Source: DATFVA01 sp963711455
Lineage (GTDB): Bacteria; Bacteroidota; Ignavibacteria; Ignavibacteriales; Ignavibacteriaceae
Direction: 5' to 3'
DNA length: 64,000 nt
Assembly (NCBI GenBank): GCA_963711455.1
Contig: CAVQEH010000013.1
Coordinates: 1-64,000, forward strand
Each line of letters opens with the position of its first letter. Position 1 is the first letter of the stretch. Of the stretch, positions 18,803 through 28,749 are shown in pieces. The translations under genes were made by a program, and so were the position numbers. The notes beneath the pieces were generated by a model that was not told where the DNA came from, searched no databases, and saw only the letters and a list, made by a program, of their open reading frames with translations.

Positions 18803-18822
18803 TGAATTTCCTGTTCTCGGGT

Positions 18823-20427
18823 TTATTCTGTAATCTCAATTTTTTTGTTGTTTTTCTTTTTATGGTATTTCAAAAAGAAGAGTGGAATGAGGATTAATAA
18901 CGTGATTAAAGCTCCGGCAAAAAAGTCATCGTCTATTCCGCGTACAAATGCCTGTGCAGAAACATTCTGCAGTATCAATCCTTTTGCGCGTGCCATTATT
19001 TCACTGCCGCTTCCGCCTGTGGTTTGCTGGACAAAACTTCTTAATCCATATAAAACATGCTGAAAAGCAGTTGATGCGGGCTCAGCATTCTGGCTGAACA
19101 TGGCTGAATGAAAGATTACCCGCCGGGTTAAAAGTGTTCCCAATATCGCTACTCCAAAGCTTCCGCCGACCTGCCTGATGGTGTTAAACAAACCTGTAGC
19201 CTGGGCCATCTTTTCTCTTGAAATATCATTTATCGCTATTGTACTTAAAGGAATAAACATAAATCCAAGCCCGAACCCGCGGATAATTAACGGAACCATA
19301 AGTGTCCAGTATTCAGTGTTAAGGGACAAGTCTTTGTACAGGTACATACTTAAAAACGTAAGAATTATTCCAATTAAAATCGGGATCTTCGGGTTAAGCT
19401 TGTCTGTCATCAACCCTGCAACCGGGGACATGAACATCATTATAATTCCTACCGGCAGAAACATTATTCCAGTTTGCAATGCTGTATAGCCGAGCGAATT
19501 CTGAAGATACAAAGGAAGCAGAAATGAATTTCCGAAGAATGCCAGGCCAAAAATGAACAGCATAATATTTGCCATTCCGAAGTTACGGTTCCGAAGAATG
19601 CGTAAATCAACAATCGGGTTTTTAACCGTCAGTTCAGTTGTAAGAAATATTACAAAACTGATGAAAGCAATTGTAAAACATACTATTATAAAATTTGAAG
19701 ACCACCCGCCCGTGTTCCATGATGCATTTCCATCTGATAAGGCAAGAAGGAGGAATACTAAAAAGGAAGTCATCGATACAAAACCAATTAAATCAAACTT
19801 TCGTGCAGTTTCAGTTTTATATTCTCTTAAGATAACAAGTGTGGCAAACATAGCTAAAATTCCAATGGGAACATTTACATCAAACATTGCATGCCAGCTG
19901 AAAGTATCGATAAGATATCCGCCCAGTAAGGGACCGAGTGAAACTGAAGAGGAAGATGCAATTCCCCAGAATCCAAGTGCCATCCCTCTCTTTTCGGGAG
20001 GAAATTCGTGTGTAATAATGGACATACCTACAGGCATAATAAAACCGGCACCGGCTCCCTGGATAACACGGAAAGCGATAAGCATATTTTCATTTGAAGA
20101 TAAGCTGCATAACAGTGAACCGGAAGTGAAAAGAAGCAAACCTAAAAAGTAAGAACGTTTGTGGCCCCAGTGATCGGCAATCCATCCTGATGATGGAAGT
20201 ACAACTGCAAAAACCAACAGGTAAGCTGTTAATACCCATTCAATTTTATCAACGCTGGTTCCGAATGCAGACATCATTTTTGTTAAGCCGACATTTACAA
20301 TTGTTGCATCAAGAACAGCCATAAATGTTCCTATCATAATGTTTGCCAGTACAAACCATCTATATGAAGGGTGGCCCTGCAGACCGGAATAGCCGTGTTT
20401 TATTTTTTCTCTAAAATCTATTGCCAT
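18823..20427 (-). CDS. DHA2-family MFS drug exporter (EmrB/QacA type)
   Basis: 534 residues with about fourteen membrane helices. The motif LDATIVNVGLTKMMSAF in helix 1, WVLTAYLLVFAVVLPSSGWIADHWGHKR (motif A) and the RVIQGAGAGFIMPVGMSII stretch are diagnostic of the DHA2 14-TM family. It exports hydrophobic compounds by proton antiport across the inner membrane, coupled to the EmrA-like adaptor and TolC channel encoded beside it. Its start overlaps the adaptor stop by one base (20427), showing translational coupling. Confidence 0.94.
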   Translation of the reverse strand: MAIDFREKIKHGYSGLQGHPSYRWFVLANIMIGTFMAVLDATIVNVGLTKMMSAFGTSVDKIEWVLTAYLLVFAVVLPSSGWIADHWGHKRSYFLGLLLFTSGSLLCSLSSNENMLIAFRVIQGAGAGFIMPVGMSIITHEFPPEKRGMALGFWGIASSSSVSLGPLLGGYLIDTFSWHAMFDVNVPIGILAMFATLVILREYKTETARKFDLIGFVSMTSFLVFLLLALSDGNASWNTGGWSSNFIIVCFTIAFISFVIFLTTELTVKNPIVDLRILRNRNFGMANIMLFIFGLAFFGNSFLLPLYLQNSLGYTALQTGIMFLPVGIIMMFMSPVAGLMTDKLNPKIPILIGIILTFLSMYLYKDLSLNTEYWTLMVPLIIRGFGLGFMFIPLSTIAINDISREKMAQATGLFNTIRQVGGSFGVAILGTLLTRRVIFHSAMFSQNAEPASTAFQHVLYGLRSFVQQTTGGSGSEIMARAKGLILQNVSAQAFVRGIDDDFFAGALITLLILIPLFFLKYHKKKNNKKIEITE

Positions 20428-21434
20428 TATTTTCCAACTTTGATCTTAACTTCAACAGACATTCCCGGTAACAGCCTTAAATCATCATTCTGATTTTTAT
20501 CTGTCTGGTGTACAGAAATTTTTATAGGTACACGCTGAGTAATTTTTGTAAAATTTCCTGCTGCATTGGACGGCGGAATAAGGGCAAATTGTGAGGCAGT
20601 ATTTGTTCCTATTTGTATTACTTTTCCTTCAAATTTATGATCGGGATATGAATCCACATCTATCTCAACATTTTCACCTTCTTTAATTGAAGCGAGATCT
20701 GTTTCCTGTAAATCTGCAGTAACCCAGAGGCTATCAAGATTATAAATTGAAAAGATTGGCTGACCCGGCTGAACAACATCGCCTTGAATAACCCATCGTT
20801 TAGCAACAACACCATTCATCGGGGAATATATGGTTGTATTTTGAAGCTGGGTATTTATAACATTTAGCTGAGCCTTTGCAGTACCGACTTTTGTTTTGGA
20901 TATTTCCAGCTCCGCCTGTGCAGCTTCAAGAGCACTATGTGCGTGATCGTATTGTTCTTTGGGAATTATTTTTCCATCAAACTGCTGTTTAGCTCTTTCA
21001 AAATCAGTCTGGGCTTTATTCAAATTTACCTGTGAAAGCTGAATATTATCCTGAGCGAGCTTTAATGAAATAAGTGCCTGGTCCCGTTGAGCAATCATAT
21101 CGGTAGAATCTAATCTTACCAGCAATTCACCTTTTGTAACATTATCACCTTCATCTGCATAAAGAATTGTAATTCTTCCCAGCATTTTTGAGGCTAATGA
21201 TAATTTATTCCCATCAATAAATGCATCATCTGTAGAGACGAATCCAAGCTGTCCCTGGTACCAGTACCAGACGCCAATTAAAGCGAGAACAATAATGAAC
21301 AAAGGGATCCAAAATCTTTTTTGTTTAAAAATGGATTTGGATTTATTGTTATTTTGATTTGTGTCCTGTCCATTCATTGGTGACTTACCTGTTTCTGCGG
21401 CAGATTGTTTTTCTGTTTCCGGTTTGTTTGCCAT
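20427..21434 (-). CDS. HlyD/EmrA-family membrane fusion protein
   Basis: 335 residues: a short cytoplasmic N-terminus, one membrane anchor (FWIPLFIIVLALIGVWYWY), a lipoyl/barrel-sandwich domain (VSTDDAFIDGNKLSLASKMLGRI), an alpha-hairpin coiled coil, and a beta-barrel domain (YSPMNGVVAKRWVIQGDVVQPGQPIFSI). It bridges the EmrB-like transporter and the TolC-like channel in the periplasm. It follows the TetR gene by 32 bp and overlaps the transporter by one base. Confidence 0.94.
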   Translation of the reverse strand: MANKPETEKQSAAETGKSPMNGQDTNQNNNKSKSIFKQKRFWIPLFIIVLALIGVWYWYQGQLGFVSTDDAFIDGNKLSLASKMLGRITILYADEGDNVTKGELLVRLDSTDMIAQRDQALISLKLAQDNIQLSQVNLNKAQTDFERAKQQFDGKIIPKEQYDHAHSALEAAQAELEISKTKVGTAKAQLNVINTQLQNTTIYSPMNGVVAKRWVIQGDVVQPGQPIFSIYNLDSLWVTADLQETDLASIKEGENVEIDVDSYPDHKFEGKVIQIGTNTASQFALIPPSNAAGNFTKITQRVPIKISVHQTDKNQNDDLRLLPGMSVEVKIKVGK

Positions 21435-21466
21435 GAATATTTTGCTCCTTAATTAATTTCATCTTT

Positions 21467-22069
21467 TTAAACTTTTATCCCTTTAGAAAAAATATCAACA
21501 AATATCATCATCTCTTCTTTCAGAGAATCATAATGCTCTTTCTCCATACGGTTGCCTTTAATGGATTTAATAGTCTGCAGCCGTAATCCCTGGAGTAAAT
21601 GAAGAAATATACAGGTTGTTTTTTCACTTAAATTTTTGTCGAACTCGCCTTTGCTTTTACCTTCTTCAATTATTTTTTGAAAAAGAGTAATTTCCTGTGC
21701 TTCAAAATCTTTCAACAATTCCTTAAACATTGACCGGATACCTACAACAGTGTGCAGGTTCAAAGTTCCGAGGTTAACCAACTGTTCAAAGTATTCCAGT
21801 CTTTTGCTAACATAATCTTTAAGCTTTTGACTCGCGGTAAAATTCCTGCCCAGTAAGTTCTCAATTTCCTGAACAAACAAACTCTGTTCTTTTTTAATAA
21901 CTGATTTAAATAGCTCTTCTTTTGTCGGGAAATAATAATAAAGCGAAGCCTTACCCATTTCCACTTCTGAGGCAATCTCTTCCATTGTAACCTTTGAATA
22001 GCCGTAATGTGCAAAAAGGCTTCTTGCTGCCTCGAGTATTTCGTTTTCTTTAAAAGTGTTTTCAGACAT
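21467..22069 (-). CDS. TetR-family repressor of the efflux operon
   Basis: 200 residues with an N-terminal TetR helix-turn-helix (ILEAARSLFAHYGYSKVTMEEIASEVEMGKASLYYYFPTKEELF) and an all-helical ligand-binding part. It heads the efflux operon, so it most likely represses itself and the pump and releases DNA on binding a toxic compound. An inverted repeat immediately upstream of its start (22078-22104) is the natural operator candidate. Confidence 0.93.
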   Translation of the reverse strand: MSENTFKENEILEAARSLFAHYGYSKVTMEEIASEVEMGKASLYYYFPTKEELFKSVIKKEQSLFVQEIENLLGRNFTASQKLKDYVSKRLEYFEQLVNLGTLNLHTVVGIRSMFKELLKDFEAQEITLFQKIIEEGKSKGEFDKNLSEKTTCIFLHLLQGLRLQTIKSIKGNRMEKEHYDSLKEEMMIFVDIFSKGIKV

Positions 22070-22077
22070 TTTTAATG

Positions 22078-22104
22078 TTCGACTATTTAACTTGAAAGGT
22101 CGAA
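22078..22104. promoter_or_regulatory. Candidate TetR operator upstream of the efflux operon
   Basis: TTCGAC at 22078-22083 and GTCGAA at 22099-22104 form an inverted repeat nine bases upstream of the repressor start codon. The half-site spacing (15 bases between) fits a dimeric TetR regulator. The remaining part of the 323-bp gap to 22392 is AT-rich and shows no gene; it must contain promoters for both divergent units. Confidence 0.45.
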
Positions 22105-22392
22105 AACTTAATAAAATATTTTTTAATCGGCAAGTGATTTAAAATAATAGCGGATTTATGTGATTTGAATGCCATTTTAAATTAAAGAATTTCGAATTTT
22201 TTAGTTGGGAAAGGATAAAAAATGAAAAATTGTTTTGAAGGATATTTGCAAATTGTATTTCAGTAATCCCGAAGAAATATCAAATAATCTCAATTTACAG
22301 ACATTATTCTATACTTATACCCGATACAATAATTCCTGAAATTAATAACACTAATTAATATATTTGTAACCTGATTAATAATCATAAACTCA

Positions 22393-23040
22393 ATGAATCA
22401 GATAAAACATGTAATATGGGATTGGAACGGGACTCTGTTCGATGATGTTGAGCTTTGTCTTGATATAATTAATGGTGTTCTTACCCGCAGGAATTTAAAC
22501 GCACTTTCGCTTGATGAATACAGGAATATCTTTACTTTTCCTGTCCAGGATTATTATGAAAAAGCAGGGTTGGATTTTAATAAGTATCCATTTGAAATTC
22601 TCGGAAAAGAATGGATGGATGAATATGAAAACAGAAAAAACACCTGCGGACTTCATAAAGGAACAGAAAAAGCACTGGAGAAAATTTCGAAGAATGGCAT
22701 TGGTCAATCAATTTTATCTGCATACTCACAGCATACCTTGGAGGAAATTGTACAACATTTTGGGATTAAAAAATATTTCTCTCATATGGTCGGGCTGGAT
22801 CATATTTATGCCACAAGTAAAATAGAAAACGGCAAAGAACTGATGAAAAAGCTGGGGAATGGAAAAGGTGAAACTCTTTTTATCGGAGATACTGTTCATG
22901 ACTTTGAAGTTGCTGTGGAAATTGGTGCTAACTGCATACTCATTGCCGATGGACACCAGGAGAAAGCAAAACTTATTTCCTGTAATGTTCCTGTTTTTAA
23001 TAGTCTGACAGAAATTCCTTTCGATGAAGTACTAAAATAA
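22393..23040 (+). CDS. HAD-superfamily hydrolase, phosphoglycolate phosphatase-like
   Basis: 215 residues with the HAD motifs: motif I VIWDWNGTLFDD (nucleophile aspartate, with Asn in the second aspartate position as is common in this subgroup), motif II ILSAYSQ, and motif IV FIGDTVHDFEVAVEIGANCILI. A helical cap lies between motif I and II. It is a cytoplasmic phosphatase of unknown substrate. It precedes an unknown gene by 14 bp, likely one operon. Confidence 0.88.
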   Translation: MNQIKHVIWDWNGTLFDDVELCLDIINGVLTRRNLNALSLDEYRNIFTFPVQDYYEKAGLDFNKYPFEILGKEWMDEYENRKNTCGLHKGTEKALEKISKNGIGQSILSAYSQHTLEEIVQHFGIKKYFSHMVGLDHIYATSKIENGKELMKKLGNGKGETLFIGDTVHDFEVAVEIGANCILIADGHQEKAKLISCNVPVFNSLTEIPFDEVLK

Positions 23041-23054
23041 AAATCAGTTGAATT

Positions 23055-23642
23055 GTGGGTAAGCAGAAAGAAATAAGCTGCGAGATCAGTGATCCCGTTT
23101 TACTAAATTGCTGGAAACACCATGCCGGTTTTATCAAATCAATAGTTTCAGAATACAAGAATAGAGATGAATTCGATTTTTCAAACTTAAGGAATGATCT
23201 TCTTCGTATAGGTGAATCTCTGATGGATTTGTACCTTGGGGAATTAACGCCAGGTAAAATTGCAGATTCAATCATTTCTTTATTTAAGAAGAAAGATATT
23301 TTAAAAAAGGACAATTTCATTAACTGGCTAAGAAAAGAGGGGACAGATTTCCGTGTAATAGAACTTAAAGATAAATCCCTGTGGACGATTCGCCTTGGTG
23401 AACAAAAAGAAAAATATGTACATATTCATCCTTCTCGTTATTCTCCGCTTACGGTCAGAGTCAGGGCACTCACATTAAAATCAGCTATTCTCTATCTTAT
23501 ATTAAATAAAAGTGAAGCAGATATAGCGGATAACCTGTTATTCCTTAACAAGATCAGGAAGGAATACCTGGATCAGCCGCCTTTGAAAATGATATCTATA
23601 AAATCAACATTGCCCCGACTGATCAGTATCCTGAAAGATTAA
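23055..23642 (+). CDS. Unknown protein following the HAD phosphatase
   Basis: 195 residues, probably from a GTG start 14 bp after the HAD gene. I recognise no domain. The sequence is charged and mostly helical with a central ..HIHPSRYSPLTVRVRALTLKSAILYLIL stretch that looks conserved. It has no signal peptide or clear membrane segment. The tight spacing suggests a role linked to the phosphatase. Confidence 0.7.
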   Translation: MGKQKEISCEISDPVLLNCWKHHAGFIKSIVSEYKNRDEFDFSNLRNDLLRIGESLMDLYLGELTPGKIADSIISLFKKKDILKKDNFINWLRKEGTDFRVIELKDKSLWTIRLGEQKEKYVHIHPSRYSPLTVRVRALTLKSAILYLILNKSEADIADNLLFLNKIRKEYLDQPPLKMISIKSTLPRLISILKD

Positions 23643-23802
23643 AATCATCCATTCCATATTATAAAAATTCATTCCCAGTTCTGATAAAATCCGGGTTGAA
23701 ATCACCCTAAATTGCTGTAAAATAAGCGATTTTAATATTACAGGAAGGGCACAATCATTGATAAAGTTTGGAATCTAATTTGATTTTATAATTAACCATA
23801 TG

Positions 23803-23817
23803 AATACTACTAGTATT
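23803..23817. promoter_or_regulatory. 15-bp palindrome upstream of cydA
   Basis: AATACTA-C-TAGTATT is a perfect inverted repeat with a single-base centre, 79 bp before the cydA start codon. Bd oxidases are normally controlled by redox or oxygen regulators, so this is a plausible operator; the regulator is not identifiable. Confidence 0.35.
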
Positions 23818-23895
23818 ATTGATGATTTAGGAGATAAAAAAAATTCTTTAATTGAAAAAAGAATTAAACAAACAAATCCCGGAGGGAATTAATTA

Positions 23896-25230
23896 ATGGA
23901 CGCAGTACTGCTTGCACGTATTCAATTTGCACTAACAGTAGGGTTTCACTTCTTTTTCCCGCCAATTACAATTGGTTTATCCTGGCTTCTTGTAATTGTT
24001 GAAACTATTGGATGGAGAAAAAAGAACGAGATTTATCAGCAAATAGGGAAATTTTTTGCAAAGTTACTTGCTATTACATTTGCTGTGGGAGTGGCAACCG
24101 GAATAGTAATGGAATTTCAGTTCGGCACAAACTGGTCTGAATATTCAAAGTTCGTAGGGGATATTTTCGGAGCGCCTCTTGCTGCCGAAGGTGTGTTTGC
24201 CTTTTTCCTCGAATCAGGATTTTTAGGATTATATTTATTCGGCAGAAACAGGGTATCAAAAGGCGTTCACTGGTTTTCTTCAGTTATGGTTGCTCTCGGC
24301 TCAACAATTTCTGCTTTCTGGATAATAGTAGCTAATTCGTGGCAGCAGACTCCGGCAGGTTTTATTGTGCAGAACGGCAGAGCGGAACTAACAAGTTTTG
24401 CAGAGGCAGTTTTCAATCCTTCCACTTTAATAAGATTTTTCCATACAGTGGATGCTGCTCTAATTGCCGGCGCATTTTTTATGGCAGGCATTTCTGCTTA
24501 CTATCTTTTAAATAAAAGAAATGTAGATATCTTTAAGGCATCTCTCAAAACTGCTGTTATTTTTGGAGTAATAGTTTCAGTTCTCGAACTCTTTCCTTTA
24601 GGCCACGAGCATGCAAAAGAAGTTGCTCATTACCAACCTGAGAAATTCGCTTCCCTTGAAGGTTTGTATACTTCTCAGGGAGGTGCCCCGCTTGTTATGT
24701 TTGCAGTTCCTACTACTCCGCCGCCGACACTTCACGGAACAATTGAAATACCGGGTATGTTAAGTTGGCTGGCTTTCGGAGATGTTAATGCAAAAATACC
24801 GGGAATAAATGAGTTCCCGGCAGAAGATTTACCGCCACTTTGGTTTACATTCGTTTCATTCCATAATATGGTTGTACTTGGAATGCTTTTTATTCTGATA
24901 ATGTTATGGGCTACTTATTCTCTTATTAAAAAGACGTTATGGGAAAATAGAAAATTACTCAGAGTTCTTCTGTTCGCTCTCCCATTTCCTCTTTTTGCCT
25001 GCCAGTTTGGATGGATATCTGCAGAAGTCGGCAGACAACCGTGGATAGTTTATAAGCTTTTAAGAACAAGTGAAGCTGCTTCTGTTACTGTTCCGGCAGG
25101 CGATATCCTGTTCTCAATTATAATGTTCGGATTAATTTATTTAGCTCTTGGTCTTCTTTATATCTATCTGGTGGCAAGAGAAGTTAAGCACGGACCGGTT
25201 TTAACAAAAGGAAAGGAGGCAGTTGTATAA
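23896..25230 (+). CDS. cydA: Cytochrome bd quinol oxidase subunit I
   Basis: 444 residues with about nine membrane helices. It has the N-terminal LARIQFALTVGFHFFFPPITIG with haem ligand His18, the glutamate segment FAFFLESGFLGLYLFGRNRV, FFHTVDAALIAGAFFMAGISAY with another histidine ligand, and the conserved GWISAEVGRQPWIVY. The short Q-loop and length match the cyanide-insensitive / short-Q-loop branch. The enzyme oxidises quinol and reduces oxygen to water, giving microaerobic respiration or oxygen protection. GGAGGGAATTAATTA before the ATG is a good ribosome binding site. It overlaps cydB by one base. Confidence 0.96.
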   Translation: MDAVLLARIQFALTVGFHFFFPPITIGLSWLLVIVETIGWRKKNEIYQQIGKFFAKLLAITFAVGVATGIVMEFQFGTNWSEYSKFVGDIFGAPLAAEGVFAFFLESGFLGLYLFGRNRVSKGVHWFSSVMVALGSTISAFWIIVANSWQQTPAGFIVQNGRAELTSFAEAVFNPSTLIRFFHTVDAALIAGAFFMAGISAYYLLNKRNVDIFKASLKTAVIFGVIVSVLELFPLGHEHAKEVAHYQPEKFASLEGLYTSQGGAPLVMFAVPTTPPPTLHGTIEIPGMLSWLAFGDVNAKIPGINEFPAEDLPPLWFTFVSFHNMVVLGMLFILIMLWATYSLIKKTLWENRKLLRVLLFALPFPLFACQFGWISAEVGRQPWIVYKLLRTSEAASVTVPAGDILFSIIMFGLIYLALGLLYIYLVAREVKHGPVLTKGKEAVV

Positions 25231-26246
25231 TGGACTTAAATACAATCTGGTTTCTGCTTGTTGCTGTTTTAATTGTTGGTTATGCAATCCTTGATGGATT
25301 TGACCTTGGTGTAGGTGTGCTGCATCTCTTCACAAAAAATGAAGAAGAAAAAAGAGTAAACCTGAATGCGATTGGTCCGGTTTGGGATGGAAATGAGGTA
25401 TGGCTGTTAACCGGTGGAGGAGCTTTGTTTGCAGCTTTTCCAATAGTTTATGCAACTGTGTTCAGCGGGTTTTACCTTGCACTTATGCTTCTTTTATTAG
25501 CTTTGATTTTAAGAGCGGTCTCTTTTGAATTTCGCGGAAAGATTGAAAGCCCGGGATGGAAAAAGTTATGGGATTTTGCATTTGGAATAGGAAGTCTGTT
25601 ACCTGCAATTCTGTTCGGTGTTGCAGTTGGAAATATTTTAAGAGGAATTCCGATAGATGAAACCGGGACTTTCACGGGAAACTTTTTCACTTTACTTAAT
25701 CCGTATTCTATTCTTGTCGGTGTTTTAAGCCTGTTCCTTTTTATTATGCACGGATCAATTTATATGACTATGAAATCCTCGGGCAGCCAGCTTGAAAGAA
25801 TGAAAAATATCGCCCCAAGATTGTGGATGGCATTTGTTGCTTTGTATGTGCTTGCAACCATTTATTCAATTTTTGAATCCGGGTTCCTTTTTGTTTCTAT
25901 TCTTAGTAATCCGTTATTCTGGATTTTATTCATAGTGATGCTTGCAGCTATAATCTATATTCCTGTAGCATTAAAATCAGAGAAATTCGGAAGGGCATTC
26001 TTTTCGTCGTCCCTGACAATTGTCTGTATGCTTGGGTTAATGGCAATTAGTCTCTTCCCGAGATTGGTGCCTTCTTTGACCGACCTCGCATACAGTTTTA
26101 CAATTTATAATGCTTCCTCAACAGAAAGAACATTATTTACAATGCTGATAATCGCATTAATAGGAATGCCGTTTGTAATCGGTTATACAATTTTTATATA
26201 CAGAGCATTTAAAGGAAAAGTTCAGATAGGTGAAGGAAGTTATTAA
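25230..26246 (+). CDS. cydB: Cytochrome bd quinol oxidase subunit II
   Basis: 338 residues, strongly hydrophobic. The N-terminus (VLIVGYAILDGFDLGVGVLHLF, then IGPVWDGNEVWLLTGGGALFAAFP) is the CydB signature. It pairs with CydA to form the membrane oxidase. It starts within the cydA stop codon (TAATG). No CydX-sized gene is evident in the 39-bp gap to the next gene. Confidence 0.96.
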   Translation: MDLNTIWFLLVAVLIVGYAILDGFDLGVGVLHLFTKNEEEKRVNLNAIGPVWDGNEVWLLTGGGALFAAFPIVYATVFSGFYLALMLLLLALILRAVSFEFRGKIESPGWKKLWDFAFGIGSLLPAILFGVAVGNILRGIPIDETGTFTGNFFTLLNPYSILVGVLSLFLFIMHGSIYMTMKSSGSQLERMKNIAPRLWMAFVALYVLATIYSIFESGFLFVSILSNPLFWILFIVMLAAIIYIPVALKSEKFGRAFFSSSLTIVCMLGLMAISLFPRLVPSLTDLAYSFTIYNASSTERTLFTMLIIALIGMPFVIGYTIFIYRAFKGKVQIGEGSY

Positions 26247-26285
26247 TTAGAATAAGTTTTATTTCAGAAAAATACAGAGTTAAAG

Positions 26286-27173
26286 ATGCACAAAATAATT
26301 TCGGCAAAATTTATTGCACCGGAAATTAAAAGGTTCGAAATAGAAGCTCCTAAAATTGCTTCTAAAAGAAAAGCCGGTCAGTTCGTTATAATCAGGATTA
26401 AGGAAGGCGGAGAGAGAATTCCACTTACCATTGCTGATTCAAATCCTGAAAAGGGAACAATCACTATAATAGTTCAGGGAATCGGGAAAACCACTAAAGA
26501 ATTAAATTCACTCGAAGCAGGTGAATATGTTCGTGATGTAGTTGGTCCGCTTGGCAAACCTTCTCATATTGAAAACTTTGGAACTGCGGTAAGTATAGGA
26601 GGCGGTGTTGGAACTGCTATCGCTTATCCTACAGCAGTAGCTCTGAAGAATTCTGGTAATCATACGATTTCTATTATTGGCGGACGCACAAAAGAGTTCG
26701 TTATTCTTGAAGATGAGATAAACAAAGTGTGCGATGAAGTTTATCCAACCACTGATGACGGAAGCTATGGTTATCATGGATTTGTTACTGATAAGCTGAA
26801 AGAGTTAATTGATTCGGGAAAGAAAATTGATTTTGTTCTTGCAATCGGCCCGATACCAATGATGAGAGCAGTTGCTGAAACCACAAGACCATACGGAATT
26901 AAAACGGTTGTTAGCCTTAATCCTGTTATGGTTGATGGAACAGGAATGTGCGGAGGATGCAGGGCAATAGTTGATAACAAAACAGTTTTTGTTTGCGTAG
27001 ATGGTCCTGAGTTCGATGCACACCTTGTTGATTTTGATACTCTTGCCCGCAGAAATCGTACATACAATGAAGATGAGAAAGCTGCTCTCGATCATCTTTG
27101 TAACTATGACAAAGCATTTAAGGAAGGATTGAAAGAAAAAACCGAATTGGTGGAAAGTAGAACGGAGATTTAA
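26286..27173 (+). CDS. nfnA: NfnA-like FAD/[2Fe-2S] subunit of ferredoxin:NADP oxidoreductase
   Basis: 295 residues of the ferredoxin-NADP reductase / dihydroorotate dehydrogenase electron-transfer family. FAD-binding RIPLTIADSNPEKGTITIIVQGIGKTT lies in the N-terminal part, an NAD(P) motif SIGGGVGTAIAYPTAVALK follows, and the iron-sulfur segment GMCGGCRAIVDNKTVFVCVDGPEFDAH is C-terminal with three cysteines and a nearby aspartate. With the next gene it forms NfnAB, which in anaerobes bifurcates electrons between NADH, NADPH and ferredoxin. The gene stops one base before the NfnB-like start. Confidence 0.88.
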   Translation: MHKIISAKFIAPEIKRFEIEAPKIASKRKAGQFVIIRIKEGGERIPLTIADSNPEKGTITIIVQGIGKTTKELNSLEAGEYVRDVVGPLGKPSHIENFGTAVSIGGGVGTAIAYPTAVALKNSGNHTISIIGGRTKEFVILEDEINKVCDEVYPTTDDGSYGYHGFVTDKLKELIDSGKKIDFVLAIGPIPMMRAVAETTRPYGIKTVVSLNPVMVDGTGMCGGCRAIVDNKTVFVCVDGPEFDAHLVDFDTLARRNRTYNEDEKAALDHLCNYDKAFKEGLKEKTELVESRTEI

Positions 27174-27174
27174 T

Positions 27175-28623
27175 ATGCAGGAAATTTCAAGAAAAGACAG
27201 GATGAAAATCCAGAGACAGCCAATGCCTGAACAGGATCCGCTTCAGAGAAGAAACAATTTTGAAGAAGTAAATCTTGGTTTCACAGAAGAGCTCGCAAAA
27301 ATGGAAGCGCTCAGGTGTATTCAGTGTCCTAAGCCGGTTTGTATTGATGGTTGTCCCGTACACGTAAAGATTGGTGATTTCATTGCACTGGTTGCAGAAG
27401 GAGATATGAAAGGTGCTGCAGCAAAACTTAAAGAAGATAATCTTCTTCCTGCAATATGCGGAAGAGTGTGCCCGCAGGAGGAACAATGCGAAGCTAAATG
27501 TGTTGTTGGTAAAAAGAATGAACCTGTTGCAATAGGAAGACTTGAAAGATTTGTTGCTGATTATGAAAGAAATAATTTTGGAATTAGAACACCGGAATTG
27601 AAGCCTAAAACAGGAAAGAAAGTTGCCATCGTAGGAAGCGGTCCGGCAGGATTAAGCTGTGCAGGCGATCTTGTTCAGATGGGACACGATGTTACAGTAT
27701 TTGAGGCTCTGCACGAATTAGGCGGTGTGCTTGTTTATGGTATCCCTCAATTCCGTTTACCTAAAGAAATCGTCAAGGCGGAAGTTGATGCCTTAAGAAA
27801 CCTTGGAGTTGATTTCCAGCCTAATACTGTAGTTGGTTTCAGTGATACAATTGATGAGCTGCTTTCTGATGGCTATGATGCCTGCTTTGTAGCTGTTGGT
27901 GCAGGACTTCCTTATTTCCTGAATATTCCCGGTGAAAATTTAAACGGAGTCTATTCTGCAAATGAATTTCTTACGCGTGTAAATTTAATGAAAGCATACA
28001 GGTTCCCTGAATACGATACTCCTGTTTTTCATGTTAAAAATAAAAATGTTGCGGTATTCGGCGGCGGCAACACAGCAATGGATGCAGTAAGAACAAGCAA
28101 ACGTCTTGGTGCAAAAAACGCTTATATAATTTACCGCCGTTCTGATGCAGAGATGCCGGCAAGAAAAGAAGAGATTCATCACGCAAAAGAAGAAGGAATT
28201 GAATTTGTATTTCTCTCTAATCCCCTTGAATTTATTGGAGATGAAAAAGGCTGGCTTAAAGCTGTAAGGCTGCAGAGAATGGAACTTGGCGAACCTGATG
28301 CCTCGGGAAGAAGACGACCCGTCCCGATTAAAGGTTCTGAATATGTCCTTGATATTGATATGACTGTTGTGGCAATCGGCAATGGTTCAAACCCGATAAT
28401 ACAGAAAACCACACCAGACTTAAGCTATAACAAGTGGGGAAATATTCTGGTAGATGAGAAAACCATGAAGACTTCGAAGAAAGGTGTATTTGCAGGAGGA
28501 GATATTGTAACAGGAGGAGCCACTGTTATACTTGCGATGGGAGCAGGAAGAACCGCAGCCAAAGCAATAGATGATTACCTGGAAACAGGAATTTGGGAAA
28601 CAGAAGAGCTGGTTGAAAATTAA
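27175..28623 (+). CDS. nfnB: NfnB-like large subunit (glutamate synthase small-subunit family)
   Basis: 482 residues. The N-terminal cysteine-rich domain (CIQCPKPVCIDGCPVHVKIGDF ... ICGRVCPQEEQCEAKCVVG) binds two [4Fe-4S] clusters. It is followed by an FAD site (VAIVGSGPAGLSCAGDL) and an NADPH site (VAVFGGGNTAMDAVRTSKRLGA), ending with GVFAGGDIVTGGATVILAMGAGR. The pair could also be called GltD-like, but adjacency to the FAD/2Fe-2S subunit without a GltB points to NfnAB. It lies downstream of cydAB in the same direction. Confidence 0.88.
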   Translation: MQEISRKDRMKIQRQPMPEQDPLQRRNNFEEVNLGFTEELAKMEALRCIQCPKPVCIDGCPVHVKIGDFIALVAEGDMKGAAAKLKEDNLLPAICGRVCPQEEQCEAKCVVGKKNEPVAIGRLERFVADYERNNFGIRTPELKPKTGKKVAIVGSGPAGLSCAGDLVQMGHDVTVFEALHELGGVLVYGIPQFRLPKEIVKAEVDALRNLGVDFQPNTVVGFSDTIDELLSDGYDACFVAVGAGLPYFLNIPGENLNGVYSANEFLTRVNLMKAYRFPEYDTPVFHVKNKNVAVFGGGNTAMDAVRTSKRLGAKNAYIIYRRSDAEMPARKEEIHHAKEEGIEFVFLSNPLEFIGDEKGWLKAVRLQRMELGEPDASGRRRPVPIKGSEYVLDIDMTVVAIGNGSNPIIQKTTPDLSYNKWGNILVDEKTMKTSKKGVFAGGDIVTGGATVILAMGAGRTAAKAIDDYLETGIWETEELVEN

Positions 28624-28629
28624 TTTTTC

Positions 28630-28656
28630 AAAGGCTGTCCTCGGGCAGCCTTTTTT
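28630..28656 (+). terminator. Rho-independent terminator after nfnB
   Basis: AAAGGCTG and CAGCCTTTTTT enclose a short CCTCGGG-containing loop, seven bases after the stop codon. Confidence 0.88.
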
Positions 28657-28749
28657 GTTTGGTGTCAAGGTAATCTTACTCTTAGTCTAAAACCCCAAAT
28701 TGCAAATCACAAATGACAAATAATTTCGAATCACAAATTTCCTAATTCA